From Brassica napus (taxonomy: Eukaryota; Streptophyta; Magnoliopsida; Brassicales; Brassicaceae), in assembly GCF_020379485.1 (NCBI RefSeq), contig NC_063435.1:620001-684000 (forward strand): a DNA stretch of 64,000 bases, read 5' to 3'. The notes beneath the pieces were generated by a model, which made no database searches, had not been told where the DNA came from, and saw only the letters and a program-made list of their open reading frames with translations. A program made the position numbers and the translations under genes. Below are positions 17,455 through 29,231 of the stretch, in pieces; position 1 is the first letter of the stretch; the number at the start of each line of letters is the position of its first letter.

Positions 17455-19412
17455 TCATTTCCTGATGAAGTCAACACCTTTCTGAATGCTTCCAGCTAAT
17501 TCTTCTTTTGCTTTCTCCAGACCAACCCTGTAGATTGTCAAAGAAAATTCAAGAAATCAAGATTATAAGACCTCTCTTTGCTCTCTTTTATGAGACAGGT
17601 TATATTATTTGAAGAGAGAATGTTTCAGACCTTTCATATTCGTTCAAGGGCCCAAGCTGGAACACTTCCTCTGCTCCTGTACGTCCAAGACGCACTTTGG
17701 TTGCAAAGAATGCTAACTCTGTCACCTTTTCTTGCAAAGAACGACACCATTACAAATCAAAACCGTTAAGAGAATGAGAGAAAGAGAGAGATGTATAATT
17801 GAATAGCCTTTTCATAATTTACACCTGTGAAGCAACAAAAGAGCATTCAATGACATTCGCATCTCCTCTTAACCCGCGAAGGCAAGCATCTGCAAACTTG
17901 GCTGCAGCATATGCCTGTAGTAGTAGTAAAGGTAGTACATTTCCACATATGTTCATGAGATTGCTCAAGAGAAGAACCGAGTTATGATTATATTTTAAGA
18001 AGTAAGCTGGTTTTGCTTTGTACCATTGAAAGTGTTGCAGATCCAGCTCCAGCTTTTGCCTCCACAACTTCTGTTCCACCGTTTTGAATCCGGTTCGTGA
18101 GGTACTCAATCTCTGATGGTGTGAAGCTGCTAGGTGGTTTAACCTGAGGCCATTAAAAACATCAATTATCAGAGAAGCTGGTGTAATGAAAATGACCCTA
18201 TTGATAAGTTACCTGTGACAATAGTGGCAAGATTGTGACTCCAGCATGTCCTCCAACGACTGGTACATCGACTTCTCTTGGATCAAGGCCAAGAACTTCA
18301 GCCTGCACAAGATTGGATTAAATCAGAACCGTCTAATAGCATGTGTAACATGCAGGAATCTAAAAATTAAGAATTTTGAAAAAAATATATATAAAATATG
18401 GTCTAGTTATATTACTAAATTTAGAGATTATAATTTCAAAAGAAACGTCAAACATATATAGATAAATCTATCAACTCTTAAAACTAATTCACTGCATAGT
18501 TAAAAGAAATTTGAACAGTATAAATTATTTGAGACTGGATCAAATCTTGATAATTGCATAAAATTCAATAAAACCAAACTTGAATGATGAATCATAAAAG
18601 AAATTATTACCACAAATGTGTTGGCACGAGCAACATCAAGTGTAGTAACACCAAGAAGCTTCTTAGGATCATAAGTTCCAGCTTTCTTGAAAACCTCAGC
18701 AGCAATAGCGACAGTAGAGTTCACAGGGTTGCTAATCAAGTTAACTATAGCATTAGGACAGCATTTCGCTACTCCTTCACATAGTGTCTTAACAATCCCA
18801 GCATTGATTTTAAAGAGATCATCACGTGTCATCCCTGGTTTCCTCGGCACACCAGCTGGTATGATCACAAGATCCATACCGGTTAGGGCGTCCTCGAGTT
18901 GCTTGGCTCCCAAGAATCCTCTAACCTAAAAAAACAATCAAGAATTAGTCATTACTCAAGACATTAGCAAGAAGTCAAAGATGAGAGGTACGTACAACAG
19001 CTCCAGTGTCCATATGGCTAACATCAGCAGTGACTCCAGGAGCATTGACAACATCGTAGAGATGAAGTAAAGAGACGAGAGGGTTCATTTTCATTAACAA
19101 GGATAGAGACTGTCCTATTCCACCTGCAGCTCCAAGAATGGCTACTTTGAATCCTGGGTTCCCTCCTTTCGCTCTACAGCTTTCTAGTCCCATCACAGAG
19201 TTCTTGGCCTCCATCTAATGATTATTCAGACCAGGAAGAAGACAAAAGAACCTTGATGAACCGTAATGCTAATATACAAACCATTGAAGAATCAAATAAG
19301 ATAACTTGAGTTAGAAGCAGAGGGAAAGAATAAAAACCTGAGGAGTGAAAGAAGGTTGAAGATGAGCTGATATCATAGCAATCCTCTTGTTGGCATCTCC
19401 ACGGAACTCCAT
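17455..19412 (-). CDS. PMDH2: Peroxisomal NAD-malate dehydrogenase
   Basis: Eight exons (19338-19412, 18996-19214, 18611-18925, 18213-18302, 18024-18143, 17825-17914, 17631-17725, 17455-17527) encode about 358 aa. The enzyme interconverts malate and oxaloacetate with NAD and re-oxidises NADH from peroxisomal beta-oxidation. The N-terminus has RIAMISAHL, a match to PTS2 (R-[LI]-x5-H-L), and this fixes the start in exon 1. The Rossmann motif GAAGGIGQ is in exon 2, and [17 protein letters not shown] and NPVNSTV in exon 3 line the substrate pocket. The family's catalytic His is in VVGGHAG (exon 4). Exon 2 begins with an ATG that could start a cytosolic form lacking PTS2. Order fits Arabidopsis At5g09660. 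Confidence 0.95.
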
Positions 19413-20033
19413 TCTTGTGTTCTCTGTGTTTGCTTTCGTTAGAGAGCTACTAAAGAGTTTTAATTTGTATGTCAGAGAAGTGAGATAACTTTAAAACATG
19501 GGGACTATATTGATAGAATATGACATATAAGTATTTGTCTTTTATTTGTTGGAGCCATTCCTTATCACTTTATCTTCTTTGTGTTGCTCTCCTCTCATGA
19601 CTGTTGCTGTGGCTCTCAAAATTTCCATAAAATAAATTTCAAATGAAGCTATAAAAAGTACTTAAAAATTGTTTAAAAAAACGCATGTTTTATGTTTTCT
19701 AAGTATCTTTTACTAGTTAATAATGATAAATTCCAAATTTAAAAAAATAATTGTATTTATTAAAATATTATTGGTAATTATTAGAAACTGGTAAACACAG
19801 AAAATAATATTTTTATCATCAAAAACTAATATTTTCGAATTGGTTTGACAATTGAAGAAGCCCACAAAAGGCCCCACGGAATATGGTTTAGACCGGTTTA
19901 ATTCGGTTCAAATACGGTTTAAGCTTGGGTTTAGTTGACAAAACAAAAGAGCAACATAACCAGTTGCAACACACATATTTACAGCTTTACAGAAGTTTGT
20001 TCTGAGCATGTTACACTTACAAAGAGAATGCTC
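19413..20033. other. Intergenic between PMDH2 start and loricrin-related stop
   Basis: This interval holds the PMDH2 leader and promoter on the right-hand side of that gene, and the 3' end of the next minus-strand gene. The middle is AT-rich with no ORF of note. A TAACCGGTT-like GGTTTAGACCGGTT cluster lies near 19885-19920. Confidence 0.5.
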
Positions 20034-21572
20034 TCAGTTTCCATCAGTGGAAGGTTGTTTCAGGCTACCACCAAGTAAAGACATCATCATCCCACCACCA
20101 TGAACTCTCTCCTCCGGAATCATAAAGTCAAACATGTTTGTTTCTCCTTCATGTGAACCACTTAGAGATCTCATTGATGAAGGCACAAGAACCTGCATAG
20201 GTATCATCATCTTCTGCCTTTTCTCCAACTGTATAGCGCTAACTTCAGACTGAGAATGATCAGAACTAGAACCAACAACAAGACCACTGAACAGCCCCGG
20301 TCCAATCAAACCACTCTTGCTTCCACCATCTTCTCTTTTCTCCTTAACACTATTATGCTTAGCACACAAACCACTCTTCCCTCTAGCAAACTTCTCACAC
20401 TCCCCACCTCCCCAACAACACCTCTTCCCACCACCATGAGCTTTGCACAACTCACCACTCCCTTGAGCACTCTTCCCACACTCACCAACCCTACACCGTT
20501 TCCCACCACCGTGCTTAACACAACAATCAGTGCGACCACGAGCACTCTTAGTACACCCTGACACAACACATCTCTTCCCACCACCATGAGCAACACAGAA
20601 GTTAGTCCCACCATGCACACTTTTGGAGCAAATCCCACCTCCTTCAGATTGACAACGCTTCCCACCACCGTGCGCCTTACACAGAGGAGTACTCCCTTCT
20701 GCTCCTTTACCACACCCTGAGAATATACAGCGTTTCCCACCTCCATGTGCTTTGCAGTAGTTAGTAATCCCTTGAGCTCCTTTACCACACCCTGAAGAAA
20801 ACTGACAGCGTTTCCCATCACCGTGAGATATACAAAGACCAGCTTGTCCTTCAGCACTTCGCGCACAGTTTTCTACAACACATCTCTTGCCACCACCGTG
20901 TTTGATGCAGAGACCTGATTTGCCACGTGCTGCTTTGTCACACCCCTTGATGAACCCGCAGCGTCTTCCACCACCGTGAGATATGCAGTAATCTGTTTTT
21001 CTTTCGGCGCTCTTCGTGCATCCCAAGTGTTCACATCTCTTCCCTCCACCGTGTGTTTTGCAGAAAGTGGTTTTACTACTCTCTGTGCCTTTGTTGCAGC
21101 CTGGCTTTTGGCATCTCTCTCCTCCTCCTCCATGGCTGATGCAGAGCCCTGAAGATCCTCTAGCTCCCTTCATACATCCCAAGAAATTGCACTTCTTGGG
21201 GTTGTAACTCCTCTGTTGTACAGAGAAGGATGACTCTAGACTCACTCGTGAATGATCCAACAGAAGTGATGGCATGTAACCACCTGATCTCTTTGCAGAA
21301 GAGGAACCTTCATCAACAGGAGGAACCACACATTGTCTGCTAGTATATGTAGACGATGAGGGATCAAGTCCGCTGAGAGTGTCTGGAAGACCAAGTTGCA
21401 GAAGTGAACCACCTCGTGATGCGAGTTCTTGAGTACCATAACAGTATGAAGCTGATGTTGGACCTAATCCAAGGACCAAGCGGCAGCTATCATCAGTGCA
21501 GTTAGAGACATCAGAGCAAAAATGGCTTTGAGAGTCTCCCAGGGAGTTGAGGGTAAGAGAGTTGTCACTCAT
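20034..21572 (-). CDS. Loricrin-related protein with 11 WRKY19-type zinc-finger repeats
   Basis: The single coding exon gives 512 aa from MSDNSLTLNS; the frame is open 25 codons further upstream but that start lies in leader sequence. Residues ~1-120 are Ser/Gly/Leu-rich. From about residue 125 to 405 there are 11 tandem units of 24-28 residues with the pattern C-x(3-6)-C-x(10)-C-x2-H followed by GGGKR. This matches the zinc-finger repeats seen in WRKY19-like proteins. The C-terminus has a basic EKRQKMM stretch. The position matches Arabidopsis At5g09670, annotated loricrin-related. The function is unknown; nuclear nucleic-acid or protein binding is only an inference from the zinc-finger pattern. 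High Gly/Cys/His content creates long antisense ORFs that are not genes. Confidence 0.9.
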   Translation of the reverse strand: MSDNSLTLNSLGDSQSHFCSDVSNCTDDSCRLVLGLGPTSASYCYGTQELASRGGSLLQLGLPDTLSGLDPSSSTYTSRQCVVPPVDEGSSSAKRSGGYMPSLLLDHSRVSLESSFSVQQRSYNPKKCNFLGCMKGARGSSGLCISHGGGGERCQKPGCNKGTESSKTTFCKTHGGGKRCEHLGCTKSAERKTDYCISHGGGRRCGFIKGCDKAARGKSGLCIKHGGGKRCVVENCARSAEGQAGLCISHGDGKRCQFSSGCGKGAQGITNYCKAHGGGKRCIFSGCGKGAEGSTPLCKAHGGGKRCQSEGGGICSKSVHGGTNFCVAHGGGKRCVVSGCTKSARGRTDCCVKHGGGKRCRVGECGKSAQGSGELCKAHGGGKRCCWGGGECEKFARGKSGLCAKHNSVKEKREDGGSKSGLIGPGLFSGLVVGSSSDHSQSEVSAIQLEKRQKMMIPMQVLVPSSMRSLSGSHEGETNMFDFMIPEERVHGGGMMMSLLGGSLKQPSTDGN

Positions 21573-22560
21573 ATTGATGAAAAGGGTGTAGTAGATAGAG
21601 AGCTCCCAAAAACTACCACTTAGCACATGACAAGAGATAATAAGCATCCGCCACTCACAAAGCCAGATGTGTCTTCCCTGTCCATCTTCAAGAAAGGGAA
21701 AGAAGAAACTATTCTGCTAGTCTAATACTATCAGGAGAAAGACATTACTGGTGGGGATGATGAGACCTGAAAGACCTGAAACAAAATCAAGAAAGCATTA
21801 AACAAGACGGGTGATGCATGAAGAGCAAAGAACATTGTATAACTGGATGCAGTAACAGGTGAAAATCGGAAGGTGGCATAAGGATACGACCTAAAGAGAA
21901 GCACAATCAAGGGCATGTAAGTTCATAGAAGCAAGAAAGCATTTGAAGTGAGGTGCACAAGACTGAAAGTTACATAAGGCAGGGACTAAGGGACACAACC
22001 AAATGAATTTTGGATGCAAAATGAAGCCTTAACTAAGTAAAGATAAGATGTAAAAATTTGTACATAGTTCATAGAATGAAATAGATTTAGACAATGGTAC
22101 TTAATGTCTAAAGCTATCATGTGCTCTCATCCGTCTTCCCAAAAAATCAGAAGAAAAAAAAAGGGTGAAAATCACATGAGAGATGCATCAGGAACTCCTT
22201 TTTTTAAATACAACACTTCATTTAGAACCATGATTGAAGATCCAACACACAAGATCCAAAAAATCTGAAGGAAGATTTGTTTTCAGAGGTTTGACTTGGA
22301 ACTTGGAAGATTGATTATTGGAAGCAGGAGGAAAATAATAATAATACAAATACTCATACTATCAGCAAGTTTCTGAGATACAGTACAGCCACAAATTCTG
22401 ATTCATGAACTCTGACCAATCAAATGAATGAACTATTTGAAATCACATAAAAGAAAATGAATCAGAAAGAATGAAGAAGAAGAGAATTGAATACCTGGTG
22501 GATCTGAAACTTGACCTCCAGATATAAGACTCAAAGGAAAAAACTAGAGGAAGAAAGAAG
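21573..22560 (-). other. Leader and introns of the loricrin-related gene
   Basis: About 1 kb with no separate gene. It ends near 22500 in GTG-GAT-rich sequence that could be the first exon. Splice-like signals occur (for example CACCTG at 22495-22500 read on the minus strand), so one or more 5'-UTR introns are likely. Exact exons cannot be fixed without transcript data. Confidence 0.4.
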
Positions 22561-22989
22561 AAGAGCCAATAAAATCAAAGAAACAGCCAACACAGGTGAG
22601 TCATATAAACAAGAAACTAGATTATTGGCAAATAACAAAATGATAGTGTCAGAATATCACAATACCGTCTACGACCAGTCATGGTTTTTTCTCGAATACC
22701 TTAACTACCCCTGGCCCCTGTCAGAAAGAAGGGCTCTGATTGGCCCCTTCAAGTGGAGAAAAATGTTGTATATATACTAAAAGAAAAATGTTGTATTAAT
22801 CACATAATGTTATCAATGATTCAGGAGAACTTTAACATATATTAACATCAAAGAGTTGCGTATAAGTCTAATAAAAATACATCAATGTGATCAGCGTTTG
22901 CATTTGAAGAATCAAACACTAAAAAAAAATGTCTTATTCTTATTTGACTTAAGAATTCTATATATGATAATCCATCACGCTTACGCTTC

Positions 22990-23804
22990 TTACTTCTTCA
23001 CTTTGGTATCATCCAAAACACCAACAAGGCATTTCTCAAGCAATATATCATAACTCACCCAAGCGTGGTACTTGTTGAACAACAACGTCCCATCTCTCCC
23101 AACAGCTTTCATCAGCATATCAACACCTCCGGGATGAAAATTCATATAAGGGGTTATGTTGTATACGCGTCCTTTCAACACAGTCCACATGGAGTCTCCC
23201 GTCTTGTTGTGCTTCTTCACTTCATCCATCGATATAAGCCTCCTGTTCGACTCCCCCTTTAGGCCTGCAACAACAACATCATGTATTGTAATAAACCACA
23301 TCAAAAATGTGCATTTAGGGGAAAACAAAGAAGAAGAGAAAGGTTTACCTGCGAGATCGGGATGTGTTCTTGTGAGTTTGAGCCAGTCCATTTGGCTGTA
23401 ACCCTTTTCGAAGGGGACTTTGGTGCGTGTTATAGGCTTTCTAGCTTTGATAATCTCAGATGATGATTCGTTGGAGGGTTTTGATGAAGAGGAAGAGTCA
23501 GTCACGGTGAAGGACAAAGAACCAACTGTTTTTTCCTTGGGGGGAACTTGAGACAGAGGCTTGTTGCTGCGTTGAGGATCTAATGCATCTTTAAGGGTGA
23601 TAGAGTCTACACGTGATGCGAGATCTTTTGCCTCTAGAGATACTTCACTATCTGATGGCACAGCCTTTAAAATGGAACATACCAAAGAACCAAACATCAT
23701 AAAGTCTTCAACTTTAATGTTTTATAAGCTAGTATTAAATTCTGAAGAGAAGAGTGTAAACTCACACTTGAGAATGTGAAGTCATCATCCTTGGAAGCAT
23801 CCAT
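22990..23804 (-). CDS. RLF: Cytochrome b5-like heme-binding protein
   Basis: Three exons (23766-23804, 23349-23664, 22990-23264) encode 209 aa, against 211 recalled for Arabidopsis RLF (At5g09680). The first ~90 residues are Ser/Lys-rich and probably disordered. The C-terminal ~100 residues form a cytochrome b5 domain with heme ligand motif HPGG and the second His region YHAWVS. There is no membrane anchor, so it is a soluble member. In Arabidopsis RLF affects auxin-dependent lateral root initiation and acts in the cytosol. The short first exon (13 codons) is chosen because it gives an AGT/GTGAGT donor and keeps frame. It lies next to the loricrin-related and MRS2-7 genes, as in Arabidopsis. 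Confidence 0.92.
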
Positions 23805-24850
23805 CTTGAGCTTTAAAAAAAACAGAGCTTTGAGCTATAATTTTCAGAAACAGTTGGTATCAGTTAGATTATAAAACATCTAAAGCACTCTCTGGGTTTA
23901 GAAGAAGATCTAAACAAAGAGGACTCGTCGAATTTGACATAACAGAGTGTAAAGATGACGACTTTAGAGATTCATTAGCTTAGAGATTCTCACACACAAA
24001 CAAATTGAAGAAAAGGGGTAATCAGATGTACGGTGAATAATCATAATCTAAAAGAGAATTGAAATACCTGGTGTGATCTGAGAGAGTGGAGATCGTTTCG
24101 GGATCCTGAAACAGAGAATCGAAGGGGGAAACAGAGGAGAGTTCTATTGGCAATTGATGAGAATGGACGGACGAGTCATGTTCTTCTTGCCCTGGAGGCT
24201 GGATGAATTTTGACTCGGTTCAATTCGGTTTAGGATCAGATAAGCTATTTAAAATTGGTTTGTTCTGGTTCCATTAATTCGGTTTAGAAATAACAGTAGT
24301 TACATCACCTTGTGCGTTTTGACTTCATTCAATAATTTGACTAGGCCGGACGTTCCGATATTTTTGGTTCGGGTTCGGATGTCACTCAAGTTCGATATAT
24401 TTGGATCTAATTAGATATTGGAAAATTTTTGGTTTGAGTTTAATCAAATTTTTTCAAATTCAGATTGATTCGGATCTTAACTAAAATACCAGTAAAATAC
24501 ATATAATTTTCGAGTCTATAGCACTGGTTAAATCTAAGTCGAGTCCAGTTATTTAGAAAAAAAAATCTAAAATATCTAGATTCCATTAAAAATTAATCCA
24601 AATCAGTCATATTTCTCTAAAATTTTGCAAAATAGCCAAAAATAAATTATTAATAAATTAAATTAAATATTTTTAAACTATAAATTTGACACTTAAAGTT
24701 TTATATTATATGAAACTGTACATAACACTATTCATCAAATGTAACGTATGTAAGAGTGTGTAATGAAACCATGTATCCGCCTAATCGTTCATCGTATATT
24801 TCAAAGAGTGAAGAGTTACACAGCATGCATTTACAATCAAAGTCTTACGA
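23805..24850. other. RLF leader and intergenic DNA
   Basis: The part to about 24150 is probably the RLF leader with a 5'-UTR intron. The rest is AT-rich sequence with GGTTCGG/CGGTTTAG-type motifs and no gene seen. Confidence 0.4.
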
Positions 24851-27352
24851 TCAATCCTGTTTATTTTCCTTGGACCACCAAGATCCCACAAGCCCTTTGT
24901 ACCGAGCGTACGACAGTACAATCACAAACAAGGCTGCGCAAAATGTCCCTGTCAGGCTAACCACCTGCCAATTGATCAAAAAATAAACGTAAGAAATAGA
25001 ATCTTTGCGCTTGCTTGCGCGATTCTTTCTGAAAATGTGTTCCGTACCCATTTGAAAACGTATCCATGTTCGTCGTTCCATGTGTATGGAATGTTCATGC
25101 CAAATATTCCCGCGATCATAGAGTACATTGATATGCAAACAGTTCCAGAGCTTAGCATAAGCTCTAACTGCAGATATTATATGGTTACAGTTAATTTAAT
25201 TAGACACATAAAGAGACTCAATCTATTATCAATTCATATGTATTCACTCACCTGAATGAGTTGATTTCGATGATTGTCTAGCTGCAAAAAAAACAATGAT
25301 TATAGTTTACATTAACCAGTGAGATGAGATACAATTTAATAACATCCTTAGGTAAGTAAATAGGTTTTCATTTTGGTTACCTGGATGTTAATGTAATCCT
25401 CTGTGTCATCAATATACTCACGTAGCTGCATCATGTTTCAATTATACTTTCTAAGCCAGAAATATCAAAAAGATTCACAACTATTTTTTAAAAAAAATAA
25501 GAGGGCCAAGGTGATACAGTACCGCGGTTAATTTGTTCAAAGTGCTGTCGATTTGCATGAAGTAAGCCTGTTAAAACAAAATCAAATTAATGCTTGTTTT
25601 ATAGATGAAAGCAGATATGTAGACACCATTCATGCAACAAACAAACCTCTAGCAACATTTCAAGTTCTTCAACATCGTTTTCATCGTCCCCACGAACCGA
25701 CACTAAACTCATTCTACTTGCTCTTGAAATCTTGGAACCTATTGTTGGTGACGTAGGATACCAAAGAGGTTCATCAGAAACACTAACCGATGAAGATACA
25801 CCAGCAAGCTTCCTTGAAAGATAGATATCAGCCATATCATCGTCATCATCCAACAATTGTTCCAGCTCATCCCTTACCTACAAACAAGTGATGAGGGAGC
25901 TTTAATTCTTCTCTAGTCTACATATAAATACTCATTGTAAAAAAAAAAAAAAACTCAGAGACTTAAAGTAGACATACGAAGCAACACCAGATGAGTGTAT
26001 GACTCACTTTAAGAAAATGTTAATTCTCATGAGGCTTAAATCATAAACATAGACTCTGTTTCCTAGTGATACCTTTTGGACTCGAGCTGTTAATCGTGTC
26101 ATGGCACTTTTCAGTTTACGAACCCTTTCCAAGTTACGGCTACTTATCTATAAAATGAAAAATTGTGCTCATTGTCAGACGTAGTTAGAAAATAGATAAC
26201 TGATGGCAATAAATAACCACTAAAAAGAGCCCAAAGTTATTTACCTTCGAGGTTAGTTCATCCAAAGCAGGATAAGCAGAAGTCTCTAGTTCTGTTGTCC
26301 TTGCAGCTAGTAAGCTGCAAATAGCTTCCAAAACCACCTCTAGCGCCCGAAATTCAAACGGTGATTCTAAAAAGTAATAACAATCATACATTTAGTTCCA
26401 CATGTGACAAAGAGTGAGTGGTTCTTATGTAGGCTCTAGGCATCAAAAAAGAAAATCAAGACTACCATCTTCTTCACCCGCTTCAGCATCTCCTTGAACC
26501 ACAGGCAAGCGTCTCTGAAACTCCTCCAAGACAGGAATAAGATTTTCATCTGACGAATCACGAATCAGAACCTGTGTCATTAATTTTAATTAATAACCAA
26601 ACCAGTCCCATCATTACATAAAAGGAGAGAAACTGTTACAACTATCACTTAAGGATCCCCATAAGGATACGTATGTTTTAGAAGATCACCCAAACACTAA
26701 AGTAACTAGTTTGTTTAAAAAGTTCACTGCTGGTGTTTGCGTCAAATTTAGACACAAGGCAGTAAAAAAGAAGTGAAAAGTAAACTGAGAGTCACTGACC
26801 TCTTGAGCAGTGATAATGGCCTTGATATGCTGCACCGGACGGTCCGGACCCAAAAACAAAACATATGAAACAATGAAACATAACATAAACTTTAAAAAAT
26901 TTAAGAGAAAACAAGAAGTTGCCAAGACCAACCTCTAAGTTGAGAACAATGGCTCTCTCTCGACCAAGAATAGCAGACGGGTAAGAGCATCCACAATGGT
27001 GAGACCCATTGTGGAGTCCTTAGGATTAGATTAATATTTGTTTTTTTTTTTTTTTTTTTTTTTGAATAGTTAAGGACTCTTGTGAAAAATATGTGTACAA
27101 TGGTGATCCCTAAAATGGAATCCTTACGAATTAAAAAATGATTTTTTTTTTTTGTGTAGTGAAATATAATTATGATATATTGGATGATTAAATAGAATAA
27201 CTTAACATAAAATATAAGAGATAAACATTAAAAAGAATAATTAAACATAAAAATACAACAATTAAAGAAAAAACAATAATTTTACATAAAGATAGAAAAT
27301 TTTCTAAATAAAAACATGATCAAATTTATAAGAAATCAAGATACACTAATTA

Positions 27353-28621
27353 TTAATCTTCATCACCAAATTTATTCCAAATATTTTCGATTAAATCATT
27401 CTTCAACCGTTCATGAATATGTTCATCCCGAAGATCATTCCGATTGGGAAACATATTATTCAGATTTGTAGGCCTGTTGGTTTCCACCTGTGAAGTTCTG
27501 GTGACGTCTCCTTCTTCAAATTCAGAAATATCGTACCGGATGTATCCGTCTCGTTCATTTTCAACTATCATATTGTGTAGTATGATACATGCTCTCATAA
27601 TATTCCCTATCTTTTCTTTGTTCAATGTACGAACCGGGTTTTTGACAATCGCAAATCGAGCTTGCAATACTCCAAAAGCCCGCTCCACATCTTTTCGGGC
27701 TGCTTCTTGAGCTTTAGCAAATAACTCTTGTTTTGGAGATTGAGGGAGTTTGATAGATTGGATAAATGTTGACCAATTTGGATATATACCGTCTGTTAGA
27801 TAGTATGCCAACTTATACCTGTGTCCGTTGACCATGTATCTTACCCTTGGAGCTCGACCTTCTAAAATGTCATCAAACACAGGAGACCGATCGAGGACAT
27901 TGATATCATTTAAGGTGCCTGGAGGACCAAAAAAAGCATGCCATATCCAAAGATCTTGGGAAGCAACAGCCTCTAAGACAATTGTGGGTTTTCCTGATCC
28001 TCGTGCGTATTGTCCTTTCCAAGCGGTCGGACAATTTTTCCACTCCCAGTGCATACAATCAATGCTCCCGACCATCCCAGGAAACCCTCGTTCTTCTCCA
28101 ATATCGAGCAGTCGTTGAAGATCCTCCGGTGTGGGTCGTCGTAGATACTCACCTCCGAATAACTGTATTATTCCGTCAGTGAAATTATGTAAACAGGAAA
28201 GTGCAGTAGTCTCACCAAGTCGGAGATATTCGTCAACCGTGTCAGCCGCAGAACCATAAGCAAGCATACGAATTGCTGCCGTACATTTTTGTAGTGCAGA
28301 AAGACCTAACCTCCCGGTTGCATCTCTTCTTTGCTGAAAGAATGGAAAGTTCTCTGATAGCCCATAGACAATACGCAAGAATAAGTCCTTATTCATGCGG
28401 AAGCGGCGTCTAAATATTTGTGACGAGAAAGTCGCATCTTCGCTGAAGTAGTCATTCCATAAGCGGTCTTGTCCTCCTTCACGGTTTCGTTCAATATAAG
28501 CCCGGCTCCTTTGGTGACTGGTTTGGGCCTCGACTATGTTGGTGAATGTATCTTCGAAGATTTCTTCGAAAACTTCGTCAAATCTTTCTTCAAAAACTTC
28601 GTCGGATGAAGATGACGACAT
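27353..28621 (-). CDS. PIF/Harbinger transposase
   Basis: Translation from the Met of MSSSSSDE at 28621 gives 422 aa; the frame also has a Met six codons upstream, just after a possible acceptor (TTGCAG). The nuclease (DDE_Tnp_4) core has the first Asp in GSIDCMHWEW, the second in YYLTDGIYPNW and the Glu in KDVERAFGVLQARF. It also has the family's helix-turn-helix-like N-terminal half (GLSALQKCTAAIRML). No frame break is visible. The enzyme would cut and rejoin element ends in the nucleus and needs the Myb-like partner for import and DNA binding in characterised relatives. The same family includes the host-domesticated ALP1/HARBI1 proteins, but the location between TIRs shows this one is a transposon gene. 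Confidence 0.93.
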   Translation of the reverse strand: MSSSSSDEVFEERFDEVFEEIFEDTFTNIVEAQTSHQRSRAYIERNREGGQDRLWNDYFSEDATFSSQIFRRRFRMNKDLFLRIVYGLSENFPFFQQRRDATGRLGLSALQKCTAAIRMLAYGSAADTVDEYLRLGETTALSCLHNFTDGIIQLFGGEYLRRPTPEDLQRLLDIGEERGFPGMVGSIDCMHWEWKNCPTAWKGQYARGSGKPTIVLEAVASQDLWIWHAFFGPPGTLNDINVLDRSPVFDDILEGRAPRVRYMVNGHRYKLAYYLTDGIYPNWSTFIQSIKLPQSPKQELFAKAQEAARKDVERAFGVLQARFAIVKNPVRTLNKEKIGNIMRACIILHNMIVENERDGYIRYDISEFEEGDVTRTSQVETNRPTNLNNMFPNRNDLRDEHIHERLKNDLIENIWNKFGDED

Positions 28622-29021
28622 GTTAAAGGTATCCTGCAACCAACTATGTACGAATATGATTTTTATACCATCAAGACTATCAACTATGTTAAAATAGGAA
28701 TTTTATGAGTTTCTTAAATGTATATATAAGAATTACCTAAAGAGAAGTTACATAAAGCAGTCATATAAGAATTTTTTGACTATCAACTAAGTGCAAATTG
28801 GATGAGAAGCAAACTCTTATAACAATCAAAAGCAGTTACCTAAAGAGAAGTTACATAAAGAGAAGCAAACTTCGTCGATTACACTTCGGGATTGTAGTTA
28901 AAATAATACAGCCTTGGATTACAACAAAAGGAGACAAGTTTGATAGAGAGGAAACACAGCAAGAGAGATATCTAATTCCGCAAGAAATTACTGATACTTA
29001 TACACCCTCAATGCACCACCC

Positions 29022-29116
29022 GTGACTCTGGTCACATGAGGAAAACAACAAAAAACTTTAAATACACCCGTGACTCCGGTCACATGTCCTACTGCACCAC
29101 CCGTGACTCTGGTCAC
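29022..29116. repeat. Three copies of palindrome GTGAC-N4-GTCAC
   Basis: Copies lie at 29022-29035, 29070-29083 and 29103-29116, each followed by ATG. The spacer is TCTG, TCCG and TCTG. They sit inside a CACCACCCGTGACTC-type direct repeat between the transposase and Myb-like genes of the Harbinger element. Confidence 0.85.
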
Positions 29117-29231
29117 ATGTCCTACTGCTGAACCTGAAACAAGTCAAAGACAAGAGTTAGTAAAGAATAAAATTAATGCGCCATGTAACAAATACTTCGA
29201 ACAACTAACTACACAATGCACCTTAATAGCC

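Noticed and set aside
20306..20866. 186-aa Val/Leu-rich ORF overlapping the loricrin-related gene
   Set aside because: It is another frame of the repeat-rich Gly/Cys/His coding region and has no domain; its openness follows from the repeat.
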